NCBI GenBank assembly: GCA_963854835.1
Contig: OY978525.1
Coordinates: 30,651,253-30,715,252, forward strand
Source of the DNA: Megamerina dolium
Lineage: Eukaryota; Arthropoda; Insecta; Diptera; Megamerinidae
Direction of reading: 5' to 3'
DNA length: 64,000 nucleotides
The notes beneath the pieces are model-generated. The model did not search any database. It was not told where the DNA came from and saw only the letters and a list, made by a program, of their open reading frames with translations. Position numbers and translations under genes: made by a program. Below are positions 23,141 to 35,670 of the stretch, piece by piece. Position 1 is the first letter of the stretch, and each line of letters begins with the position of its first letter.

Positions 23141-24655
23141 TTACTTACTTACTTATGTGGCCATAACAACCGAATATCGATTTAGGCCGAATATAATATG
23201 CTTCGCCAGCCATCTTTGTTCTTCGCTAGCTGGAGCTAGTTAGAAATTCCAAGCGCCGTCAGGTTCTCCAGTACTTGGTCTTTCCACCGGAGGTGAGGTC
23301 TTCCTCTTCTGCGTCGTCCTCTAGCGGGTTCCGAATATAACACCTTCTTAGCTGGAGCGTGTTCTTCCATTCGCTCGACATGACCTAGCCAGCTCGTACA
23401 GCTCATGGTTGTGCCTTATTCGGTACTCGCCACCAACGCAAATAGGTCCAAAGATCTTACGTAGAACTTTTCTCTCGAAAACTCCAAGCATTCGCTCATC
23501 CGAGGTGGAAATTGTCCAGGCTTTAGCGCCATATGTTGGGACAGGCATGATGAGCGACTTGTAGAGTGTAGTTTTAGTTCTTCGAGAGAGAGAGCTCGAC
23601 TTCTCAATTGTTTACTTAGCCCAAAGTTGCAAGAGTGATCCTTCGTAATATCTCCAGGCTGACGTCATTACTGCTGTTAATGCTGGTTCCAAGATAGACA
23701 AAGTCCCTTACTACTTCAAAAGCGTAGTTGTTAACAGTGACGTGCTGTCCAAGACGCCGGGACTCTTTGTTTGTTGACACTAGATACCTCGTCTTGCCCT
23801 CGTTCACCGTTAAATCCATCCGACGCGACTCTCTTTCCAACTCTGAGAATGCTGCACTAACTGCTCGCGTGTTCATGCCGATTATGTCAATATCGTCGGC
23901 ATGCTCTAACAGTATGACAATTTTGTTGAAGATAGTGCTATATGCCGTCCATAATAAGATTGAAGAAGTCGCACGATAACGAATCACCTTGTCTGTAAAC
24001 CCGTTCGGTATTAAACGGTGCGGAGAGGTCCTTCCCAATTTTCACTGCACAACGGGAGTTATGCAGTGTCATTCTACAAAGTCGAATGAGCTTTGCAGGA
24101 ATACCGAACTCAGACATTGTTGCGTAGAGGTAAACCCTACCCGGCCTGTCGAAAGCGGCTTTATAATCAACAAATAGGTGGTGTGTGTTGATATGTTTTT
24201 CTTGGGTCTTCTCCAGGATTTGGCGTAGTGTGAAAATTTGGTCGATGGTAGATTTACCAGGTCTGAAGCCACACTGATAAGGTCCAATCAGGTTGCTGAG
24301 CATAGGCTTCAACCTTTCACACAGTACGCTCGATAGAACCTTGTATGCGATGCTCAGGAGACTTATTCTACGGTAGTTGGCGCAAATTGTGGGGTCTCCT
24401 TTTTTATGTACAGGACAGAGAACACTGAGCCTCCAATCATCAGGCATGCTTTCATCTGACCATATTCTGCTTATGAACTGGTGCATGCAGGCGAGCAGCT
24501 CATCGCCTCCGGTCTTAAACAACTCGGCAGGCAGGATATCAGCACCTGCAGCTTTGTTGTTCCTCAGCCTTAAAATGGCCGTTTCAACCTCGTCATAGTC
24601 GGGTGGTGGAACATCAACACCATCATCTGTAATCGGGGTTATCGGGCAATCCTCT
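23141..24655 (-). mobile_element. RTE-like LINE insertion (RT region to 3' end)
   Basis: The minus strand reads VPPPDYDEVET and NNKAAGAD (about 24610-24540), then FKTGGDELLACMHQFI, LCPVHKKGDP, YRRISLLSIAYKVLS, LIGPYQCGFRPGKST and YRQGDSLSCDFFNLI (24522-23938), which are RT motifs 1-4. The catalytic box near 23910 reads HADDIDIIG where F/YADD is normal. NEGKTRYLVSTNKES and FVYLGTSINSSNDVSLEI follow (24038-23616), then the C-terminal GAKAWTI, GVFERKVLRKIFGP block (23548-23348). Frameshifts occur near 24000, 23610 and 23540. The 3' end reads TTATGGCCACATAAG and ends in (TAAG)n directly at the break in the host transposon. The endonuclease part is missing, so the insertion is 5'-truncated. Confidence 0.9.
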
Positions 24656-24659
24656 CCAC

Positions 24660-25140
24660 TGGAAAATATCTATCGGTCCATATTTCTTCAAAAATGATGC
24701 CGGTGAGAACGTAACCGTCAATGGCGACAGTTATCGTTCCAAGATATCCGACTATTTGATGCCTGAAACTGAAGCTCGTGATCTTGGCGACATTTGGTTT
24801 CAACAAGACGGCGCCACTTCCCACACATCGCATCAATCAATGGATTTATTGAGAGAATACTTCGGTGAGCAGATAATTTCACATTTTGGGCCGGTCGATT
24901 GGTCACGAAGATCGTGTGATATCACACCGTTAGACTTTTTCCTGTAGGGATATGTAAAGTCTAAAGTTTATGCGGACAAACCCGCTTCGATTCAGGTCTT
25001 GGAGCAAAACATCACGCGTGTCATTCGCCAGTTACCAGTCGAAATGCTCGAACGAGTCATCGAAAATTGGACTCAATGGATGGACCATCTGAGACGTAGC
25101 CGCGGCCAATATTTGGAAGACATAATCTTCAAAAAATAAA
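24660..25140 (+). pseudogene. DUF4817-type transposon, 3' part
   Basis: The frame resumes with GPYFFKNDAGENVTVNG (near 24680), then DIWFQQDGATSHTSHQSMD, where the second catalytic Asp (QQD) is kept, and SRRSCDITPLDFFL. A TAG at about 24945 replaces the Trp of FFLWGYVK. It then runs GYVKSKVYADKPASIQ, REPVEMLERVI-like and QYLEDIIFKK to a TAA at about 25137. About 135 codons between RSEENI and GPYFF (including the first catalytic Asp) are absent, so the LINE insertion was accompanied or followed by a deletion. The minus-strand frames at 24639-24906 are shadows. Neighbour: a mariner on the opposite strand begins within about 60 bp. Confidence 0.87.
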
Positions 25141-25199
25141 TGCCAAAGAATGTTCTTTCAAATGATAATCAACATTCCCCATTCAATTTGAATTTTCTG

Positions 25200-25890
<691 letters not shown>

Positions 25891-25891
25891 A

Positions 25892-26217
25892 ATATGTGGC
25901 ACTTAAAGCCCCAAAGGACTCATTGGCCGAGCTTCTCTTCCATTACTGTTGTGCGTCTTAAATTTGGGCAGTATTAGAAGGGACCTACTTATTTTAGCCG
26001 GTTCCCAACGGCAGAACACTTGTGACATCACTTTTTCTGAGCTTTGTCACAGAGTTCTTTAAGAAGCTTTTTCATGGCAAGTTGTTACTGTCGGAAGAAT
26101 TGCCAATTGCTTGCCGACAGGTGGGTACCATTCGAAAGAAAAATCTTTTCGATATTAAATTTGTTATGCATCAGCCGGGGATTGAACCCACGACCTACAG
26201 ATCAGAAGGCGAACACA

Positions 26218-26235
<18 letters not shown>
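25892..26235 (-). mobile_element. SINE, full length, between two (AT)n tracts
   Basis: Reads on the minus strand from head CCGTAGCTCAGTGGTTAGTG (ending at 26235) with A box and B box (GGTTCAATCCC-like; here GTGGGTTCAATCCC) to GTGCCACATAT at the 25892 end. Full head, body and 3' part are present, closely matching the copies at 14286 and 58349. It sits inside a mariner remnant. Confidence 0.9.
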
Positions 26236-26880
<645 letters not shown>

Positions 26881-28260
26881 CTCTCAAACCAAAATCAACA
26901 CTTCAAAATCCACTATTTGACTGTCCAGACATTAGAAGAATGCTGCAAATTTCAATAAAATCTCATAATTATAAGTAATACTAATTTCATAGTATTACTT
27001 GTATAGGAAAATAAATGAACCCCCCTTGACCATTAAAGTAATAAGTAGCAACTAACTAATACCCATCACAATAATGTAATTTTCTCAACCAGGTGTTCAT
27101 CATACATTTTCATTTTCATTCTGTTGAAAAAAACACTTGCAGTAACAAATCAAAAAATTTCACCCTTACTCGTTTGTCCACTTGCAGACGTACAGCATAG
27201 TAACTACATACATTCGTACATACCTAAGTGCCTACTTGCTTGCCTGCCGAATGTTTATATTTTCATATCATAATTCATTTTAAACATATGACTAGCCATA
27301 CGTTTATTTTCATCTTTCTACTTTTGGATAGCAGGAAAATAAGAAAAATAGGTTTTTTTTGGGTCGCTAGGTCTGTTGGTCATTCTTATGATGAATGAAT
27401 GTACATATGTGAGTGGTTGTGTTACCTTGTGTACTATTGTCGAATACAATGCATCATAATCACTTGAAGCATGGTCAAAATGATAAGTGGTAAATGTTAA
27501 GGGAAATAAAAGTATGAGTATGAGTACTCATATGTTAAAAATTGTATGTATGACCATGTCTGCTTTTGTCATTGGCTAGAAAATGTATGAAAACTTAATC
27601 AATTTGTCTAATTCCGTCTAATCTTTTGTAATGTCATAGAAGGTGAAAGAAAGGGAAATTGTGTTTTTGACAAATTTAGTTCATACAATATATTTACACA
27701 TCACCTTAAATCATTCATTAAATGATGTTATTGATTACTGATGAGAATATTATTGATTTTTCCTAACAAATAAATCAGTTATTTCACGTTGCCTTTTTTG
27801 AAAGAAAGAAATATTGAACACTTTTCCACCACTTTTCCACCACCGTTTTCACTTTTCACTTTTCAGTGAACCTTTACTCTGGATGAAACAATGGTTCGGG
27901 GAATGACACTTTACTCAAAAATTTAAAGATTTGACATACGTTTTATTGCTTTTGTATTATTTTCCTTCATTTTGGACGATGAACTACTCCTTCATCAATA
28001 GTTTGAAGCTAATATATATCGTTCACTGTTCATATCTAGTGTACACTTTGGATGAAATAAAATGAAATATAAGGCAAGACCTTTTATATGCCTGAGACAA
28101 AGGAATTTTCAGCAGAAATTTCAATGTTTTTTTGTGCAGTTATCAAAAAGTGAGCATATGTAAGACCAAAGAAATCCAATTTATTTGGTTTCAGACCGAT
28201 GTAGTAAAGTGGAGACATCGTTTTGGATAGTTTGTCTGCAACCATAAAAAATAAATAAAA
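26881..28260. other. Non-coding stretch
   Basis: AT-rich with no recognised element. A short CACTTTTCCAC tandem motif lies at 27819-27843. The frame at 28084-28296 (minus) runs into the SINE and has no family motif. Confidence 0.35.
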
Positions 28261-28263
28261 TAA

Positions 28264-28474
28264 ATATGTGGCCACATAAAGCCCCAAAGGGCTCATTGGC
28301 CGAGCTTCTCTTCCATTACTGTTGTGCGTCTTAAATTTTGGACAATATTAGAAGGGACCTACTTATTTTAGCCGGTTCCGAACGGCAGAACACTTGTGAC
28401 ATCACTTTTTCTGAGCTTTGTCACAGAGTTCTTTAAGAAGCTTTTTCATGGCAAGTTGTTACTGTCGGAAGAAT
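28264..28474 (-). mobile_element. SINE, 5'-truncated
   Basis: Minus-strand copy of the SINE 3' two-thirds: from CTTCCGACAGTAACAACTTGCC at 28474 down to the GTGGCCACATAT end near 28264. It lacks the tRNA-like head and the AATTGCCAATTGC segment, as expected for incomplete reverse transcription. Confidence 0.88.
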
Positions 28475-29050
28475 ATTTACATAAATTCTATGGTGACCGA
28501 AAAGCCTGAAAAGACTCGTTAGTATGTCGAAGGCACTGTGCTATAAGCTTTGAGCGCGTTCGATCAAGCTTCATCAAGTTAAAAAGGATAACGAGACAGT
28601 TCAGTATCAGTGGTAATGCATTTCATAGTGAAGATTTGGTTATCAACGATGCTCTTCTCTCGGGAAAGTTTAAACTGTCTTTTAAACTGATGTTTAAATA
28701 AACATATTTTTTTCATCAAATCAAGATGTGGCAACACATTATATTGCTTAGACACTAAGAATTTATAATTCAACTGTACACAATATTAGGGTTCCTAATT
28801 AGCTGAAAGATGTCCATATCATCAATCGGATCAATATCTGTGTTGCTTATTTCAAACATAATAAAAATTACTTGCCACAAATTTTCAACTTTAACGATCA
28901 TCCATCACATCCAACGCCGGTGTTTACTAAATTAAAGTTGTGCTTCCATTATGGTGGGAGTACCAGGGTGATGTGTTTTTATTCGACCGAACCAGATTAT
29001 TAACTCGAAAGTTTATTATCATCAACGATACCACTCCAACCGGATAGGAT
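28475..29050. other. Unassigned non-coding stretch
   Basis: No confident gene or element. It may be further decayed LINE sequence upstream of the RNase H fragment at 29055, but I see no motif. Confidence 0.3.
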
Positions 29051-29054
29051 TTTC

Positions 29055-29345
29055 GTGCCGATACCGTTGTCAACTTGTAAATTGTTAAGAGACAGGTACA
29101 TCATCGATGTAGTTAACACAAGTTGGCGAGAGACGGCATCTCCTGTAATCAGTAGTCTAACATGGCGGGAATGGAACTTACGTCGGAAAAAGCTAGAGCT
29201 AAAATTCAATAGGCTAGATACTAGAAGGACAATCAGAGTCCTAACAGGTAATTGCATTATTAGTAGGCACGCTACTAGACTAGGGGTATCGCATTATGAT
29301 TATTGTGAGAGCTATCAAGAGAAAGAAGATGAATAAACCGTAGAA
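29055..29345 (+). pseudogene. LINE RNase H C-terminal region
   Basis: A 93-codon frame with RYIIDVVNTSWRET, SSLTWREWN, NRLDTRRTIRVLTGNCII and SRHATRLGVSHYDYC, followed after one stop by TVEHL. This is the order of the C-terminal part of RNase H-bearing LINE polyproteins (W-x-x-T..R-x-x-(I/V)-x-(V/L)-LTGHC..H-x-x-(R/K)LG-x-x-x-x-x-x-C..E-T-x-EHLLC). The Cys-His motif is damaged (the second C reads Y). The LINE sequence stops at EHL and a mariner sequence begins almost immediately, so the LINE's 3' end is lost. Only one stop in about 95 codons suggests a fairly recent copy. Confidence 0.82.
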
Positions 29346-29930
29346 CATCTTGTGTCTGGTGGGATTGGAAGTCATTTGTTCATTGTAAGCTTCTACAACC
29401 TGGTCAAACGATTGATTCTGATCTCTACTGTCAACCATTTATTATTAGGTCGCAGTGTCGGCCTTTGGGCAACCTACAATAGTAAATTACTATTATTAGT
29501 CAACCATTTATGAGATTGATGCAAGAAATTCAATTAAAACGCCCAAAATTGATCAACAGAAAAGGTGTTGTGTTCCATCGTGCCAACGCCAGACCACACA
29601 CAACTTTGATGACCCAGCGGAAACTGGGAGAGCTCGGCTGGGAAGTTTTGATGCATCCATCATATAGCCCGGATTTTGCACCTTTAGATGATTATTTGTT
29701 TTGACCTCTGCAGAACTCTGCAAAACGCATTTGGATCATTTTTCGCTCAGAAAATCCAGAAGTTCTATACAGATGGAATACTGGCTTTATCCCAAAAATG
29801 GCAAAAGGTTATCAATCAAAATGGCACATATTTGGTTTAATAAAACTCGTTTCAAATATAAGAAAAAGTGTGTAATTTTTGGTCAAATTCGTTACCGAAC
29901 TTTTCCGAACACCCAATTGTATCATTGATG
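29342..29930 (+). pseudogene. Mariner transposase, C-terminal half with 56-bp insertion
   Basis: The reading CVWWDWKSFVHCKLLQPG and QTIDSDLYCQPF (29350-29440) is broken by a 56-bp insertion (29443-29498) flanked by GTCAACCATTTAT repeats. It then continues MRLMQEIQLKRPKLINRKGV, VFHRANARPHTT, LGWEVLMHPSYSPDFAP and LDDYLF (29510-29704), followed in another frame by the K-x-HLD-x-F and PKMAKGYQSKWHIF blocks (to about 29840). The second catalytic Asp is replaced (HQDN becomes HRAN). The first third and the TGDEKW block are missing. Inactive. The 3' terminal repeat was not identified. Confidence 0.82.
29443..29498. mobile_element. Small insertion with 13-bp flanking repeat
   Basis: 56 bp between two copies of GTCAACCATTTAT (29430-29442 and 29499-29511) that interrupts the mariner frame. 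The 3' part (AATAGTAAATTACTATT) can fold on itself. Probably a very short retroelement end or other micro-insertion with a target-site duplication. Confidence 0.6.
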
Positions 29931-31690
29931 GAACTGCATTTTCAGAATTGAACCTTGACTATCGTCCTAAAAATACTTCTTTAGGGACAGCCCAACCCAT
30001 TTCTCTATATAAGTTTAAGAATTTCATTTATGTAATAGAAATAAATTTACCTAACAAATCTCCAAATGTTAAAATAATGAAGCTGTGAAGAACTTCTGTG
30101 TAAAGTTCTGTGTATTCAATAATAATATAGGCCCATATGCACAGAGGCAAATATTGTAATTTTAGACAACAAACTCCAAATCAAATATATTTGCATATAC
30201 ATAAATCAGACCACCAGGTCTGGAGCACTATCATTGTCATCATCATCATTATCATCATCATCATCATAATCATCATTAGATTAGTATGAATGCATTTGTA
30301 AAATGTGAAAACAAAACTTTTTTAACGAACTTTTGCGTTGCAATTCATTTAGTTCTTTTACACGGCGCTGGCAGAAATCACATAATCACTAATGTGTGGT
30401 TGTCTAAAGATGCCACATAAATATATACTATACATAAAAGAAGGTCGAGTCGAGTGGAGTCGAGGTTAGTTAATTCTTAAAACTATATTAAGTACAAAGT
30501 CTATGTAACTATGAGATGCATATCTATTCGAACTATTTGTATAACTATTTATATTTGCAAGTCTTGATACTGTGGAGAGCATACAGTAGCCCAAGTCATT
30601 TAAGCATTTAATTTTTATTTTGGTATTCACAAGTTGAACGCGCTTAGTTTAGTGGACAGTTGGTTGGTTGGTTCGGTCGCTTGTAAAACATGACTAACAT
30701 GTTAATGTTGACCCCAGATGCTGTTGTTGTTGCTGTTGTTGTGGTGTTTGTGCTTACATGCATAACAAAACAAGGAAACAATCACAGCAGCAGCAATAAA
30801 AGATAGCCGATAACGAGCATGACAAAGTTTTAGTGCGCTGACAACGTTGTATTGTCGCTCGTTGAGACGCACTTGTCGCTTGATTAGAGCCTCAGTTGCA
30901 GTTATTTATTGTTGCATGGCATGTTCTAAATTATTTGTTGTTGTTGCAGCAACTTATGCGAAAATTGTTGAAGCTAAGAAAAAAAAAAGCCAAATCATCG
31001 AACAACGCTATCAACCTCACAATATATGTGTTGCATGTTGTTATTGCTGCTGCTGCTGCTGCTGGTAAGAGTGGCAGCAACTCATTTAAATGTTCATTCG
31101 ATGTCGTTGCCTGTTGTTGTTCTTGTTATTATTCTTGTCATTATTGTCGGTGTTGATTGTCGTCGTCGTCGGCGTCGTCATCGTCATCGTCATCGTTGTC
31201 GTTGTCGTCGCTGTCGTCATCGACGCAGTTACTTTTTTTGTTCGTACTCCACTAGCACTTTGTTTTACACGCTCGCCTATATATTGTTGATTCTCATGCA
31301 ATACGACATTGCAACAACAGCAACATGCAACATGCATTTTGCATGTTGGCATATTTCCAACAAGTGTCTTTAAAACACTTTTTATGCCAAAGCCAATGCG
31401 CTGAAGAACAACAACAAGACTAATAAACTTTTTCGCTACTACTACTATGTCTTCTTCTTCTTCTTTTTCTACTTTACGACTATGTGTTGTTGTTGTTTTC
31501 GTTATTGTTTTTATTCTTGTAGTTAGTTGTTCCTCTCACTACGCGAAACAAAACTTTGGTTTTATGATTTACTTTGGCTTCTACTTTGTTGGTTTTTAGT
31601 TTGCACATTCATACTTAAGCACAGCATACAAGTTGCACAATAATATATATGTATGTAGTGCTCTTATAAGAAATATAGTGGGAAAAATTC
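29931..31690. other. Non-coding stretch rich in trinucleotide repeats
   Basis: (ATC/TCA)n at 30235-30275, (GTT)n near 30721-30741, (GCT)n at 31044-31063, a long (GTC)n-like tract at 31155-31225, and (CTT)n near 31450-31465. The frames at 30847-31373 are low-complexity products of these tracts. TCAGTT at 30893-30897 in a GC-richer context resembles an insect initiator, but no TATA box, convincing DPE or downstream exon could be shown. Confidence 0.4.
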
Positions 31691-33310
31691 TTTACTTAAG
31701 AAATAAATTGGATTGCATAGAATTAAATGATGGAAGGACATCTCATCACTGAAATCTGTGGAAATCTATATTCAAACGAAGTAGGCACAGAATGATTTCA
31801 AGAGTGAAGGCATCACCACATTGTTTTGTTAGGAAGAAGGAACTGAGGTTAGCAAACCTTATTTGGAATTTCAACAGTCTGAAATATTGAGCTTCTAAAC
31901 CGTAGAAGGTCACTATGGTCGAGTAACAAGAGGTTCTCCTATTGGTTGAAGTCTAAAAATAGCCATACAAAGTATGAATTGGAAATAGAAGAGAGAAGCT
32001 CAGACCATCTTTAGTTGTTCTATATTTCCAAAACTTCCTTAAAAAGCAACTGATCTTCTAATTCGCTGTCTAACAGATTCTTGTAATTTACAGTCCAGAA
32101 TATGTTTGCTGTATTGATTGCAGTCACTGACTCACCTATAGAAATTAATGCAATGTAAGGTTTAGCAGATTATCTTTAGAACAATCTAATAGATCGAGGA
32201 AAAGATACTAGGAATTAGGAACTAGGTACTACTAATTTTTTTCCTTTTGTTTTCCAGAGACGGACATCATCAGAAAAAGTGAATGGATGTCTTCTTTTCA
32301 TTAAAATTTCTACAATTTCTACTGTGAATAAGTTTAGGAATACATAGTTTCTTTGCATTTGTTTCCATGCACCAGGGTCCTTGAGAAAACCACAGCACAC
32401 CTAGCAGCATCGATACGGTTCTTCTTGACAAATTACACTGTGACACAGTATATGTGGGGACGGAATGATTACACCTCATGACGAAAGACTTAGACCTACA
32501 TATATACAGAAAAATTTCCAAGACTTTTTGCATTATCAGGCTAAATTCTTTTTTATAGCCATATTAAATTTGCAATTTTTTGCCTGACTCCTTTTGGAAT
32601 AAGGACTTAAAGTCATATCGGAACTAAATATATTGTTCGGATACGTATAGTAAAATTTCACGGAGAATAATTTTGTAAAACATTTTAATCCGTTAGCTCT
32701 CTTACAAAAGCTCTTTAACCCCATTTTTGGTGAGTTTGAATAAACTGGCATTTACGAGGTCGCTATAAGGTTAAAATGTTCTAGAAAATTATTCGCCGGA
32801 AAATTTCACGAGGGGTATTCTCAGAGAAAATCTTTATACGAAGACCGTAAAGTCCAAAGAAAATAAAAAACAAATATATCTCCTTGAAATATTCAACTTT
32901 TTATGCATTTCATTTATGAACTCCAGCTCTTTTCAAGGGTGATGATTCGGCACACTTCGAGACATCATATCGCATTTATCGCTATCATCAGAAACTGAGT
33001 TACACATGATGTTCACATGTGACTCCACTGCTGGCTCTTCATGTTCAAAGTTTACTTTCGCTGTGCCTTGGGTAAATTTATTTCAATCGCAAGAAAACTT
33101 CATCTCTTTTAGCGACAGTTTTAATGAGTCTTTTAACAAATCCCAAACTTGCTGTGTTCTCTTTTTTTTCGAACATGGCATGCAAATTCTAATTGCCAGA
33201 TGTCGTACGTCTGAAAAATCATGACTTTAGAAAGTGATCGACGACATCAATGAGCCCATGTTCCCGCTGAATTGACTCTTCCAAATAGCGTACAGACATG
33301 ATGAAATAAA
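31691..33310. other. Unassigned non-coding stretch
   Basis: No motif-bearing frame. Part of 32740-32880 (AGGTTAAAATGTTCTAGAAAATTATTCGCCGGAAAATTT) is a diverged relative of the repeat described at 33600. The frames at 32215-32751 (minus) and 33006-33224 (plus) are not recognisable. Confidence 0.35.
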
Positions 33311-33313
33311 AAA

Positions 33314-33465
33314 TATATATGTGGCACATATAGGTTCTTTGGATAGTAATTGAAGGGACCTACTTATATTAGCCGGTCCCGAATGGCAGAACTCTTGTGG
33401 CACCAACTTTTCTGAGATCTGTTATGGAGCACTTTTATGAGATTTTTCATGACATATTGTTAGTG
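33314..33465 (-). repeat. Diverged SINE fragment
   Basis: ATATGTGGCACATATAGG, GGGACCTACTTATATTAGCCGG, CGAATGGCAGAACTCTTGTGGCA and CATGACATATTGTTAG follow the SINE's 3' part in order on the minus strand. The CCCCAAAGGGCTCATTGGCC segment is deleted. Confidence 0.65.
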
Positions 33466-33599
33466 GTATCTGTGTTATTAAATTCTTTTTAATTCGTTCC
33501 TCATTGAAAGCTAAATTTGGAAATCCCTATTAAAACGAAATTATGAAAGATTACAAAAGGCAATAAATTTTCAAAAATTCTCATAACCACGGCATTTGA

Positions 33600-33795
33600 G
33601 GTCCAAGATGACCCATACGGGAGGTAGTTAGAGGGTTAAAATGTTCCGATAAAATAGTTCTCGGAAGTTTTTAATATGGGGTTCGGAAGACAAAAACTAC
33701 CTAAATGTAATTTCACATATGCTTTTTCAAATTCCTTGATTCTACTTTTGACCGAGAAAGCCAAATTTTAAATCACTGTACAAAAATTGTGACGC
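33600..33795. repeat. Dispersed ~190-bp repeat, copy 1
   Basis: Block starting CAAGATGACCCATACGGGAGG, then TTAGAGGGTTAAAATGTT, ..CTAAATGTAATTTCACATATG, TTCTACTTTTGACCGA, ACAAAAATTGTGACG. The same boxes recur in order at 38445-38660 and 38930-39110. Function unknown; no open frame. Confidence 0.6.
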
Positions 33796-33949
33796 ACTGG
33801 AGCAGAAAGGGATTAGGGTTACTGAAAACCAATGCTATCGTTTAAGTCTGGTTTGATTCACCACAGAGGAAGTGTGCTTTACTGTGTAACTCTAGCGGTG
33901 AGATTGTAAATTGTGAAAAAAATTGTTCTAGCACCTTATTTCAAAAATA

Positions 33950-34230
33950 ACTGATTACCGAAACATTCATGTGGAAGCTACCGGACAGAAAACCTACTAG
34001 CCCTTATCAGAATCGCGTTTGGTTGGTAGGAATTATGAGGGGCATTGCCTTATAGGAAGTGTGGAATTTGGTTTGACATTACAACGCATAACTAATGCCG
34101 GAGCTGTGGCGACGAAGAGGAACCGGTCTCCATAAATATTACCTGTATAAGTGTCTGGCTCTAAACTCAGCTGTGGCATCACAATAGGTCTTACTTGGCC
34201 TAACTAAGCCGTCACAACCTATTCATGTCA
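33950..34230 (+). pseudogene. LINE RNase H tail and 3' UTR
   Basis: The plus strand reads RVWLVGIMRGIAL (compare (L/V)VGI-x-TGHC) near 34010-34050, then CRSCGDEEEPVSI near 34100 in another frame, the Cys-x-x-Cys start of the terminal Cys-His motif of RNase H-bearing LINEs, then CLALNSAV at about 34155. The following GCTGTGGCATCACAATAGGTC and TTGGCCTAACTAAG are typical of the short 3' UTR of these LINEs. The same tail is found at 35605-35670. Heavily decayed, with many frameshifts. Confidence 0.55.
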
Positions 34231-35300
34231 TAGTTCTACTTAAGTCGTTGACTCTGTTTTACTAGACTTCGTCAACTCTAAAGATCATTGGTGAGAAGAT
34301 TGAAAAACCATGCAGTTTATTAAATTCTCTAATTGCTTTATTTTTTTTGTGGAATATTTATTCGCATCCTCATTTGCAGTATCTAATTTCAGTAATCATT
34401 CGACATAATTAAGCTTACATATGAATTGTAAATACACTGGATCTTTTGCAATTTAAATTTCTTAATCAAAATACCATAAAGTATAGTGAATGTAATTTTT
34501 TTACTTTTGTGTCCACAATAAATAGCTAAATTTTAAAATATTATCCACAATTCCGCTTATCATCAGACACTTTGTATTTTATGTAAATAGTTAGTACATT
34601 CACACACAGTACCATGCGTTGAAATTATCAATGAAAGCCAGCTGCATCATACTATAATGAAATAGTAGCTTGTTTGGTTACATTTAGCCCGAGGTTATGT
34701 TTATGATAAATGGACATTATTAACGCAAACACTTTTACGTTGACATATCAGCGAATTTATTCACATTTCGTGTCTGATGATTTTCATATATTGTTGTTGT
34801 TGTTGTTGTTGTTTTCGTTCGGACTTTGTCGACAAGTCATCAAACAGGATTGCGATAATGTCTTCTTGGAAATCTTGTGAGTTGGAGCAGCAAAAAACAA
34901 CAAAAAATTATTGCAACAAGAAAACAAAATTTATAAAGTCACAAGTCATCGGAATGTGTTGTTTAATTAATAGACAAAATGATAGTGTTCAACATTATTC
35001 GTATTGACTGTATGTCTGTTTGAATTAGAAATGTGCGTGTACATGGTATTTGTATGTGTGTGTGTGTGTGATAAAGTTATAAGAGAAACATAGTCATTAA
35101 AGTATTTTTTCGAAAGTGAGGGAAAAAAGTTACTTTTTATACTAAACTATGTGGACTTTGTGGATTGCCAATTTCAAGTTGTATGAAAGATAAGTGTATT
35201 TGAGATATGAGTAATATTCCTTAGCACTCAGGCAAGTATTACTTATTATACGAAAGACCTACAATAATAGAATAGATTTGGAAGAAGATTCTTCGATTCT
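34231..35300. other. Non-coding stretch
   Basis: (TTG)n at 34791-34812 and (GT)n at 35055-35068, otherwise AT-rich. Nothing recognised. Confidence 0.4.
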
Positions 35301-35304
35301 TTTA

Positions 35305-35670
35305 TGTGCCTCAATGAGTGTCTAGTGGTTAGGTCGATGTTGTTCTGATCTGTAGATCGTGGGTTCGATCTCCGGTTGAAATGCAACTTTAATATCGAAA
35401 AGGTTTTCCTTCCTGCGGTGTCAAGCTGTCGGCAGACAATTGATAATTCTTCCGGCAGTAACAATTTGCCATGGAAAAACTTCTGAAATAGTTGTGCGAC
35501 AAAGCTCAGAGAAAATGGAAAAGGTGCTGCCGTTTAGAATCGGCTAACTTAACACTTTTAATACTATCCAACTTAAGAACTGACCACAGTACTGGAAGAA
35601 AACCTTGGTGGCATCACGATTAGACTTGTTGGTCTAAGTGTGTCCTCTCCTAGTGAGGTCAGCCACAATT
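35305..35670 (+). mobile_element. Diverged SINE with a LINE-type 3' tail
   Basis: Head TGTCTAGTGGTTAGG (A-box-like, 35319-35333) and GTGGGTTCGATCTCC (B box, about 35359-35373), then the same body as the main SINE (ATATCGAAAAGGTTTTCCTTC, CTGTCGGCAGACAATTGATAATTCTTCC, GCAGTAACAATTTGCCATG, CGACAAAGCTCAGAGAAAATG). After ACAGTACTGGAAGAAAACC it does not continue into the main family's GCCAATGAGCCC segment but into TTGGTGGCATCACGATTAG...GTCAGCCACAATT, which resembles the LINE 3' UTR at 34170-34210. A second SINE inserted at 35671 interrupts the end (remaining tail resumes at 35981). Confidence 0.68.
35659..35670. repeat. 12-bp target-site duplication (left)
   Basis: TCAGCCACAATT; the identical copy at 35981-35992 lies on the other side of the SINE. 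Confidence 0.88.

Noticed and set aside
31026..31373. Plus and minus frames of about 90-115 codons with poly-V, poly-T and poly-C runs
   Set aside because: They come from (GTC)n, (GCT)n and (GTT)n tracts and have no domain.
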